Source: Bedellia somnulentella | Taxonomy: Eukaryota; Arthropoda; Insecta; Lepidoptera; Bedelliidae | Length of the DNA stretch: 64,000 nucleotides | Assembly: GCA_963576735.1 (NCBI GenBank) | Contig: OY755197.1 | Location: forward strand, 8,878,501-8,942,500 | Direction: 5' to 3' | Shown: positions 48,501 through 60,500 of the stretch, one piece after another | How the letters are laid out: each line of letters opens with the position of its first letter | Position numbering within the stretch: position 1 is the stretch's first letter | Translations under genes and position numbers: made by a program | The notes under the pieces: model-generated | Told to the model about the DNA's origin: nothing | Database searches by the model: none | What the model saw: only the letters and a program-made list of their open reading frames with translations

Positions 48501-51500
48501 TTTAGGCTCCGAGCATGCTAGGGTACAGATCGAATACAGTAAGGATATAGAAAGGGTAAGATAGGGTACAAGAGGGCTCATGCAGGCAATTTAGACTATC
48601 TAGTGTCTGTCTACACACCATATCTGGTTTTATGACGTCACAAACATACCAGAAAAGACAGTACTAACAGATATATGCATAGGGAGATACATATATATGC
48701 GCTTATACATATACTTACATATATTAATGTAATACTAAAAGAAGATCTATAGATACTACAGGATAAATAAGTAAGTGTAATAGATATTGATCTCACAAAA
48801 CCAGATACTGTTATATACGTTTAGAGAAGAAATTATATTAGATATTTAGAAGCTGGTTTTGTTCGGTGGCCAATTTCGATAAAGCAGTTTTAAATACCAA
48901 TTGTTTGTATGAATAATTTGGACAAAATCGGCGACCGAACAAGAAGTTATAAACTACTTTTGATGGGCTAATACATAGCACTACAGCGACATTTACTTTG
49001 TGTAGTGTTTCTCTGTGTAGGTTAAAAAGAAAACAGAAAAAAATGCAGGAAAAATAAAAAATAGAGAGAAAACAAAATGAGAAAGAACACAAGTTCGGAA
49101 TGGATTTATAAAAAACATTATCCTCTGTATAATTAACACTTATCAATTTTAACTTAAGCAAAAGTTCGGCCTACATGATTTAGTGTGAATCGTTATCAAA
49201 ATATTTTATAATTCTAATTGATGGATGCATATAAATTCAAAATGGTGGCAATTTACTTTCGTATGCAGAAATAGTAAAAGTATATAATAATTTGTCAAAA
49301 GTGTAACTTAGCATTTGGATGCCCGGGGTCTGCTTCGGCCTCACTTCATATATTGCTAACGACAACTTTTAGCAACGAAATGCATACGCCTTTAGACGAA
49401 TATAGTACACCTTCCATAAGTATGTATTTTCATACTTATTCGCTGTAAACTCACACTTATCCCTCTTTTAGTACGAAAGTTTATTTTTACTTATTAATTT
49501 TTTACTTAACTAAAAGTATCGATTAATTCGAATAGATATTGTTTTATTTAATGAATAAATCGATACAGATTTTAATGCCTTATTCAAGACACCTTTTAGC
49601 TCACGGTCTTAAAATTTACTATGAAATTCTATATATTAAAAGGTGTATTACTATAATATTGAAAATTACATTTATCAAGACCGTCAACTGTGTTTGAATG
49701 GCATTAAATATTTAAATATATAAGAAATAATAGTTAATATTTTATCCATAAAATAAAACGCATTTAATTATTTGTAAATATCATAAGAAAAACCAAAAAA
49801 ATAACCAACTAAATTAATTAACTATTATTCCTTTAATTGTATCTGTAAAAGTGTAGATTTGGGAATAAAGTTATTTTCAGAAATAATTAAACAGTAGTTA
49901 CAGATTTAAAGTTTTAACTTCAAAACGTATTTTAATTTATTTGTTTACTTTACTTAAAACTAAATTTACTATTAAAAGCCTTGAATCACAGCCAAAGTTA
50001 TTTTCATATTAAATTTTGACCCTTCTGTAGGGTGTCCAAAATTTTCAACATTTCTGGACATATCTCCCAAAAATCTCTCATTCAAAAATGTAGGATGTCC
50101 AAAATTTCCAGTACATTGGATACTAAGATTTTGATATGTAGGGTGTCCACAATATATGGTCAGTTGAATACTAACATATAATGTGTGTGTGTTTGCAAGT
50201 ATGTGTGTCTGTCCGTACCTGAGTCTGCAGCCGCGTGAGTCCGCGGATCCAGAGTATCTGTCCGGCGCGCGGGCGGCGCTGCAGCTCGCTCGTGTAGTCC
50301 GGCATCGTGGCCGCCGTCTCGTTGGCGCCGCCCCAACTGGGGTTGGAATTATATTGTATCTTTTGTTTGGTTACATACATATACTCACGGCTGTAAATCC
50401 CTACAAGGGGTAGACAGAGCTAAGGAATTAGAAATTCCTCAGCCACGTTTGGAAAGTTGAGTGTGGAAAAGATGGTAAAATAAAGGTTGTTGGTGATCGG
50501 TCTCCAACCGCATCGCCCAAAAATCCCTTAAAAGCTTAACTACCGTTAGTCGCCTCTTACGTACACGCACCGGAAGAAATGGGGTAGTGCTATTCTAAGC
50601 CGTGAAATGGAAACCAGTTTCAATTTTGTGTATACTCATACACAAATCAGAAATTACAGATAGTGGGCCAAATTTTGCGAATTTTTTTTTTTCATTATGC
50701 TATTGTATATTGTATACGTGTCCTAAATAAGAAATTTCTTTTTTTATACATGTATGTATGTTCTCATTGTATTTAAGTAACTGAAGTATTTACTGAGAAG
50801 AACTATAACTGAGAAGTACAATCACCTATAATGCAGAGAGGTGTTGGTTCATAGGCGGAGTCAGGCTTATACCTACTTATGTATTGGTTATATGTACATA
50901 CATACATATATATACTCACGGCTATAAATCCCTAGATAGGATAGCCAGAGCTAAGGGATAATAAATTCCTCAGCCACTTTTGGAAAATTAACTGGGGAAA
51001 AGATGGTAAAATAAAGATTATTGGTGATGGGTCTCTAACCTCATCGCCCAAAAATCCCTTAAAAGCCACGATACTCGTCTACGTCTCTTACGTACACCCA
51101 CCGGAAGGAATGGGGTAGTATTATTCTAAGCCGACACTACACAGCAAATATATGTGTGTGTGTGGTTATATGTGTGGTTAATTTAACATGATTGTTTGAC
51201 AACGAGGCAAAATAATCGTAATTCAACCAACACAGAACACCCACTCTTCCTTATGCTATTGTGTCGTATTAGTCGTTTAAAACTTACAGGTGTGGCTCTT
51301 AGTAGGTACATTTCGCATAACGTAGATACTAGTTGCTGTGTAGTGTCGGCTTAGAATAGCACTACCCCATTTGTTCCCGCGGGTGATCGTAAGAGGCGAC
51401 TAAGGGTATAGGGGCTTTTAAAGTGATTTTTGGGCGATGTGGTTGGAGACCCGTCACCAAAAACATTTATTATTACCATCTTTTCCCCAATTTACTTCCA

Positions 51501-54500
51501 AAAGTGGCTGAGAAATTTCTCATTCCAAAGCTCTGGCTACCCCGTTAAGGGATTTATAGCCGTGAGTATATGAATGAATGAATGAATGATACTCACGCTA
51601 ATTTCTTGGGTATCTTCCTAGTTGGTAGAGAAGTGACAAGTTGGCCCCACACGAGGGTCCCAGCTCCGAAGAATAAGCACCATAACCATTGTTCCAAGGT
51701 CAAACCAGCTGTGCTGAAGGCCATGCCTCCAAACTGGATGATTACCACCTGGAAATGTTGAAAGACAAGGTTTAGTGGTTTAGTTTGGAGGATATATGTA
51801 TTGCTGTGTAGTGTCGGCTTAAAATAGCACTACCCCATTTCGTCCGATAGGTGTACGTAAGAGGCGACTAACGGTATTGGGGCTTTTAAGGGATTTTTGG
51901 GCGATGCGGTTGGAGACCCATCACCAACACAACCTTTACTTTTACCATCTTTTCCCCACTCACATTACCAAAAGTGGCTGAGGAATTTCTAATTCCTTAG
52001 CTCTGGCTACCCCTTCTAGGAATTTACAGCCGTGAGTATATGTATGTATGTATGTATTGTAAAATGTATGAATGATTTAAATTGAATCGTTGTTTAAAAA
52101 GGTTTGTCAGAGGACAAAATGGTTGATGTGACATCAGTGAAGATTCGTAGAGCGATTTGAGATTATATACTATCGCTATTGATGTATATGATAATAGGCT
52201 ATTTGACTGTAATAAAAATATACATTTCTTTTATTTTATTAGTCTTAATATTTCTTTTTTGGAGCAATATTTAAAAATGCGAGATAAAAATATTGCATTA
52301 TTTCACTAAAATCCGTCTTCTAAAATAAGTATTTTTGATGCAACTGTCACGTGACTAAAAACGACCGTGATTGGCTATTTCTATAATGACGTAGATTGCA
52401 CATAAACAGACTGTGTATCGCTTCGCTCATTGGTGTTTAATGCGGAACTGACGTCATTTGTGCTACAGCCGCCATATTACTTAAAGTCGCGTTTTCGCAG
52501 CACATTTGAATATTGCATTGTCTTTTTCGATTTTTTAATAAAATAGCTAAAATGAAGACAAAAAAATATTTTTTTAGGGCTCCTTATAAACAAATTAACA
52601 ACGTAAGATAGTTTTCAAAACTTAGTCAAATAGCCTATTGCAACGCCTAGGCATAGTTCATATTAAACAAATAGAGAATTATAAATAGTACTTGAAGAAA
52701 CTACAAAATAAAGGATAAAATAAAAGTAATCTTAAACCCAAAATGTATCAAAGGGACACAAAATAGAATATGTACAGCAGAACAATGAAAGTTATTCTCC
52801 CATACATTATTTTTCTATTAAAAAAAGTAATATAATAACGGTTTAATTACCTGAGAAAGTGCAGTACCGATCCATATCGAGTAGAAAATCGGATTAGTGA
52901 ACAATCCTTCGAAAACGTTGCGCTGACCGTGAATCTTCCTCGCATTAATCTCATTGAACAATGTCATCATAACAAACGTATTGAATATAATCGTGAAATG
53001 CTGAGTTGGCTCAGTACTCAAAGCCTGTCCACGCCCCGAAGGAATATTTAACAATTGATCACCACAAAATAGAAGTGTGAAGATAACAGTTAGCTGGTAG
53101 ACAGCTTGGCCAAGAATATTCTTCATCATGGTGCGAGAAATCAGAGGTTTCGTACGTCCATAAGGTTTTCTTTGGAGCAAATCTGGTGTGGGCATTTCTG
53201 TGGCTAAAGCTAAACTGGCTAGGGTGTCCATGATTAAGTTGACCCATAACATTTGAACGGCTTTTAATGGGGAGTCTTGAATAACGCAGGCTCCGACAAA
53301 GGCAACAATAACGGCGACAACGTTAACGGTAAGTTGGAATTGCAAGAATTTTGCGATTGAATCGTAAACGTTACGACCCCACATAACCGCTTTAACGATG
53401 GACGAGAAATTGTCGTCAGTCAGAATGATATCGGAGGCTTCTTTCGCTACGTCGGTTCCGGCTATGCCCTGTGGAGGAGAATGTTTTGATTAATACTTAT
53501 TTACTAAGGAGATGCAAGATGGAACTATATTTTTAAAATAAAATAGTTGGGTTTGCCGTGTAGTGTCGGCTTAGAATAACACTACCCCATTTCTACCCGT
53601 GGGTGATCGTAAGAGGCGACTAAGGCGATGGGCGATGTGGTTGGAGACCCGCCACCCAAAAACGTTTATTATTATCATCTTTTCCCCAAATGTGGCTGAG
53701 GAATTTATCATTCCAAAGCTCAAATTCATAGCCGTGAGTATATGTATGTATGTATGTTGGGTTTAAATGGTCAGTATATAACAAGAGCTTCTAGAATCGT
53801 GTTCTTTATATTCAATGTAAAAATGTATTTTATTATGATATTCATAAAGATGCCAGCTCAAAACTGTCCCATCCCTGTCACAGCGACCCTCTGCCTCTTC
53901 TATTGCATTGTTGTTTATATTAATATCAAAAAGCCCCTCAAATAACAACTTACCATAGCAAATCCAACATCAGCCTTCTTAAGGGCAGGACCATCGTTAG
54001 TACCATCTCCTGTCACAGCAACCACCTGTCTTTTCTCCTGACAATTACTCTCGATCATCCCCTTGACGAGGGTGTATTTGTCTGTGGGGGATGAACGGGC
54101 CAACACTCGCAGTTTCGGCCAGACTTTGTCTAGGAGAGATTGTTGGACCTGTTAGCGTGAAATTGTTAATTAATTAAGGTTGTTTTTTTGTTGAGATAAA
54201 AATTTGGTTGCAAAATAAACAGAATGACCCATATTTATGTGTCAGTATTGGTCGTTCTGAAACTTTAAATCATATCAACGAAGTTTAGTTATATTACATG
54301 AAAAGTAAGAAACTTTTGAAAGATGTACGTACAAATATATAAAAATATTGGAATCAGTTAGTCTGCAATAATTATTAATATATATAATATAATTTAATTT
54401 AACCTGTTTTTTTCAATGTTTCTGATGCTAAGTAAATTAAACAAAATAAACATTTCAAAATAAAAAAACATTATTCCATAAATTCAACCTACCTCTCCTG

Positions 54501-57500
54501 CAGCATCTCTTATCCTCGCATTAAACTCTTTGCCCTCAAGAATCAAGAAGTCATCGGTCGGTTTCAGAATTCCACATTTCACAGCGATAGACCTGGCTGT
54601 ATTCACATTGTCTCCAGTGACCATCCTCACAGTAATACCAGCCTTTTGGCACTTCCTTATGGCTTCTGGCACTTCAGGCCTCACAGGATCTTCAATACCA
54701 ACGACACAGAGGCAAGTGAGGTTGCTTACAATGTTGTCTTCATCGTCCCAGTTCGGTTCTTGGTCGATGTGAACCTGAAAGTTGGGGATTTTTGGATTAG
54801 TTATGAGTTTTTGATCGGAGTTAAGTGTTCATTATATACATGGATTTGTATTTGTTGCAGTTTTTCTAGATTGTATTGTATGATTAGTGTTTTTCATTAT
54901 TGATTAGTTAAGTATCATGTATGACACTAATATTAAAAAAGGTAAATGTTCGTAACTTTGTTTGTAGGGGCTAATGTTTGGAAATATTGAACCAATCATA
55001 AAATATTTCCCAATTTATGGTACACTTTTCAGGAGTACATAGATGCTCATATATAATCATGCTAAATTCCATAAGGTGTGAGCATTGATTGCAGGAACCT
55101 GACACATTTGGAAACTAACGCTACCTGTCCACGCTAGTACTAACCCAATATTTACATAGCTTAAATATCTCACTTGTTTCTCTCTTCTTAATTGAACTTA
55201 CCAGGTTATACTCAGATTTTCTGGTAACAAAATCTCTGTAGGCCACACAAATGGTCCGAAGGGCATCGCAGGCCATAGGCTCGATGACTTACCTCACCTT
55301 TTATATCTATATAATTATGCTAACGTAATTTACTATTTCTCTCTCTTTTTAAATGTAAACCTACCTGGTTAATCTCAGGCTTGCCGGTAACAAAATCTCT
55401 GTAGGCCACACAAATGGTCCGAAGGCCATCACAGGCCATTGGCTCGATGACTTGTTTCACAAGCCTGTCTTGCATATCACGCGAGAATCTCTCAAGACGC
55501 CCTTCGTGGCCGTAGATGAATGCACATCTATGAGAAAAAGAGATATTTTAGTTTAAATAAATGTATACATACATGTTTTTCCCAAGTAACATTCAAAGGT
55601 AGCTGAGGGATTGTCATTTCTGAGGCTCTAGCTACTTTTTTTTTATTTATAGCCGTGATTATGTAATGTAAGTTAAATAAATTAATAAACAGATAAGGGT
55701 AGCCCCAAAGTTGGTACAAAAACTATTTGTGGTAGTGTAACTAAACTGAATTTAATTTGTGACTATATTCAATAATATCAATTTTTAAAAAATAACTTCA
55801 TATATATTTGTAATACTATAAAATATATTGTATACTATCTGAGTAATAAAAAATAGGTACAACGGATAAGACATACATACATACACATATACTCACGCCG
55901 TTAATTCCCATTGGGGTAGGCAGAGACTATCGATCGCCACTTTGTACGATCCTGGCAAACCTCTCTTGCTTCGTCTACATACATCAATCTTTTCATACAT
56001 GCTCTTTTATTCTTCATACTTCGGACGCCTGCCTTTTTGAGCACACTTTCAATTTGGTCCAAGAGTGTCTTTCGTGGCCGTCCTCTACTAACATTACCTT
56101 CCACATTAGCTCTATAGATACCTTTTACCAATTTCCTATCATCCATCCTCTCGATGTGCCCAAACCATCTCAACATTCCTTTTTCTATCTTACTTACAAT
56201 ATCATCTTTTATACCACACCTTTCACGATAAGACATAATTAGAAAATTAAAAAGAATATATTTAATAAGGACTTACTTCTTCATAACAATCTCAGAAGCT
56301 CCTTTGGTATAAACTCTATATCCTTGAGCAGTTGGTATGACAGAGGACATACTTTTCCTAACAGAGTTGAAGGTGTAGACACGAGTAAAGGATTCTTCGG
56401 TATGTCGGCTTCTGACGGCCTCGTAACTTTGGCCTAGGCCAATGACGAAGCCCAGAAGGGCACATTCGGTTTTGTTTCCGACTTGCATTGGTGGGGATCC
56501 GGGGTCGATTCCAGGCTGTAAAGTAGAAAAAATATTTTTAGGTAATTTAAATCTTTTTGTTCATGAAAACCTCATGTGGGGATTATTACTAATAAATAAA
56601 GAATTAATAAAGGAAAGAAAAATTTCGACACAGGCGGGATTCGAACCCGCGACCTCGGGTATACGCCCCCGTCGCTCTTGCTTTGCATTCTATCTGAGAA
56701 GATAGACAAGTGGCCTTCCGAATTAGTAAAAAATTCGGAGGTAGGAAACGCAAACACTAAAACGTGTAAAAGAAATAAAGGATAGAAGAATTTCGCGCTG
56801 GCAGCCATTGACACGGTAGCTCAGTTGGCAAGAGCGACGGGGGCGTATACCCGAGGTCGCGGGTTCGAATCCCGCCTGTGTCGAAAATTTTCTTTCCTTT
56901 ATTAATTCTTTATTTATTAGTATATATTTTTTGGGTTGGATTGGTATGAATGGCTTGTCCATGTTTAAGAACATTTATTTATTGCTTTTCACAAATTCTT
57001 ATATGTTTAGATCAAATAGGTCTTAAATAACAATTGTGACCATTTTTCAATTCTTTCAATTGATTGATATAATCAACCAACATGTCTGTGGTTACCATCA
57101 ATAGTATGAATCTAAAAAACTTTTGTTTTAATAATGTTGGCAGATTAGTTTTACTTTTGAACTAAGGGAATTCATTACATTGCATAGATACATACATATA
57201 CTCACGGCTATATATCCCTTGAAGGGGTAGCCAGAGCTAAGGAATTGGAAATTACTCAACCACTTTTGGAAGTTGCGTGGGGAAAAGATGGTGAAATAAA
57301 GGTTGTTGGTGATGGGTCTCCAACCGCATCGCCCAAAAATCCATTAAAAGCCCCAATACCGTTAGTCGCCTCTTACGTATACCCGCCGGAAGAAATGGGG
57401 TAGTGCTATTCTAAGCCGGCACTACACAGCCATTCCTTGCATTGCTATTTGAAATACCCTTCTCTTAATTAGGTTACTATGAACAGACATACTTTATATT

Positions 57501-60500
57501 AATTATTAACATTCAACTAATATTGTATACCGAATGAATTATGTTTTCTGCCAATAATTATGACGGTGCATAGCTAGATGTGATTGTTTATAAAAAAGGC
57601 AACCACGATAGCTCAGTGGGTAGAACACCGCTTATCGTGCAGACAATTACGGTTCGAATCTCGGCTCGGGGGCCTACACCCATTTGTCTTTTCTTAAATC
57701 ATATGTTTGTTTATTATGATTGTCAATGGTGAGGGAAAACATTGTGAGAAAACCCACATGGCAGAGTTGAACTTTAGTCATGTGACAGTGTATTCGTACA
57801 AAACGGCGATAGGCCTGCCCCCTTTCACGTGATTACGCTGTCGATGCAAAAAGTGGGTACTCTGAATACCAGGTGACAATGTCACGTGATATTCAGAAGT
57901 ATTAGTACCTCTGCCAACCCCTTCGGGTATATACGGCGTGAACGTTTGAGATGAGTTATAAAAAAAGGTAGAAACTTACCATAATTTTAGAAGTGAAGGC
58001 AGAGTTGACAGAGATACCCTCGATAAGCTTTTCACCCACTTCCAGCGGTATATCTCGGAAATTAGGAGTCACCTGCGAAAATACATCAAAAGCGTTATTA
58101 ATATTATAATTATTATTATCTTGATTATTTAAAAATATATATTAAAAACAGCATATGTTAGCTAATATATGATTAAACCGTGTGGTGCCGGCTTAGGGCC
58201 AGCGCTGACTGCCGGCATGGCATGGCAAAGGATTTCGGTAAAGATATAGCATTTTTAATCTTATTACCATGAGTATAGAATTCATTTTACTTCATTTTGA
58301 CACAACGATGCCGACGTTCTGTCCTACCGCGGCCTCCCTCGGCATCGTTGTGTCAAAATGAATTCTATATGCATGTAAATAAGATTAAAAATGCTGTATC
58401 TGTACCGAAATCCTTTGCCATGCCATGCCGGCAGTGAGCGCCGGCCCTTAGAATGTCACTACGTGTCGTAAGAGGCGACTAAGGGTATGGGGCTTTCTTA
58501 AGTGGTTTTTGGGCGATGCGGTTGGAAACCCATCACCAGCGATACTTTATATCTACCATCTTGTCCCCTATTAACTTCTAAATGTGGCTGAGGAGTCTTT
58601 AGCTTTGAAGCTATGTCAACCCTTTTTGGGATTTATGGCCGTGGGTATATGTATGAATGTACTCTAGTTGCTGTGTAGTGTCGGCTTAGAATAGCACTAC
58701 CCCATTTTTTTCCGGTGGGTGTACGTAAGAGGCCACTAACGGTATTGGGGCTTTTAAGGGCTTTTTAAGCGATGAGGTTGGAGACCCATCACTAACAACA
58801 ACCTTTACTTTTCCCCACTTAACTTTCCAAAAGTGGCTGAGGTATTTCTAATTCCTTAGCTCTTCAAGAGATTTATAGCCGCGAGTATATGTATGTATGT
58901 ATGAATGTACTCTAGAAAAAGGAAGTTGGTCTTATCTTAACTGATCGATATTCTGAACCATATAGGTTGGTACTTAGCTAAATCTTGTTTTAGAGCTTTT
59001 TAAACTTGCTGATTATTATTCAAAGGCCATAACTTCGCCGGGATATAAAATAGCATATAAGTCGGTCAAAAATGTTCTAAACTATATTAACTGATCTTCA
59101 GTCGCTAACAATCTATAAGTATATTCTCTTTTAAACTCTTAACTTCCATAAGTTTCTAAGTTATTGATTCGCAATTTCATTATTTCTTACTCCCTAATTA
59201 CGGATAGGTATATAAATTACATACATACATACATATACTCACGGCTATAAATCACTAAAAGGGGTAGCCAGAGCTAAGGAATTAGAAATTCCCCAGCCAC
59301 TTTTGGAAAGTTGAGTGGGGTAAAGATGGTGAAATAAAGGTTGTTGGTGATGGATCTCCAACCGCATCGTCCAAAAATCCCTTAATAGCCCCAATACCGT
59401 TAGTCGCCTCTTACGTACACCCACCGGAAGAGATGGGGTAGTGCTATTCTAAGCCGACACTACACAGCAATAAATATATAAATTATTCACAAAAATCCTC
59501 ACCTTACAAAGCTTCTCACAGATATAAGACTGCACGACCGTCATACGGTTGGTAGTAAGCGTTCCAGTTTTATCCGAACAAATCGCCGTCGCATTCCCCA
59601 TAGTTTCGCAAGCGTCCAAATGTCTCACCAAATTGTTATCCTTCATCATTTTCTTCACCGAATAAGCAAGCGAAAGCGTCACAGCTAACGGCAATCCTTC
59701 AGGCACAGCGACAACCAAAACAGTGACTCCAATAATCAGATGTTTCACAAGATTATTAATATAAGTCGCTCGCCAAGGCTTTTCATCGATCACGAAGGTT
59801 TTTACGCAGAATTGTACGACCAAGATGATAACGGTTAGTACCGCGATGGTGCTGCCAGCGTAACCGATTTGGATGGCAAGTTTCGTGAGTTTAGCTTGCA
59901 ACACTGATTTTTCTTTTTTATGCTCGACGGGCGCTGGTTTCTCTTCGCTGGGAGCCACTGCGTCTGGTACAGCCAACTTGTCTGGGCCCAGATCTGGTTC
60001 GTCGCCTTTAGAAAAAAAACTTTTATTTTTAGAATTGTTTTTTTATTTTCACTTTTTTTTGTAAGTAGTTATAATTTTAGGTGTTCAACTAACATGGAGA
60101 CTATTAAAAATTTTCTAATCAATAGATGCCAGTTTTATAATTAAGTTTTAGCCACTGAAATGAGAGATAAGTGAGAACACAAAATATATATCATTCTGAA
60201 TAATTTAATGAATAAACTGACATCGTGAATATTAAAATGTTAATTACAACTAAACTACAGGGGTAATGCACTAAGGAAAACGATAATATTAGCTTGGGTT
60301 AAATAATACAACAACATAAACATTTAAGGTTAAATATTGTGATTGTGTTTGGACAGCAAAATGACGCTTATATTAATTAATTGAGTAAACCTACATAAAA
60401 AAAAAACTAAAACTCCGAAATTGTTTGAATTTTTGAATAAATTTAATGTAAGGTTTTTTGTATTCTAAAAGCGCCATTTCACAAATTATTGATTTCTAAC

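Larger units (their letters stand above)
47144..50218. other. PMCA intron before the alternative tails
   Basis: G-run near the acceptor, a GC-rich patch at 48215-48265, microsatellite and short tandem repeat at the 5' end. No exon with convincing splice sites found. Confidence 0.45.

Noticed and set aside
55202..55289. Mutually exclusive PMCA exon
   Set aside because: It lacks the first half of the exon and a credible acceptor, and changes a nearly invariant residue; scored as a remnant.
56830..56885. Functional tRNA gene
   Set aside because: Acceptor, D and T arms fold, but the anticodon arm is mismatched with an 8-nt loop, and an inverted duplicate shares non-tRNA flanks; a SINE-type head is more likely.
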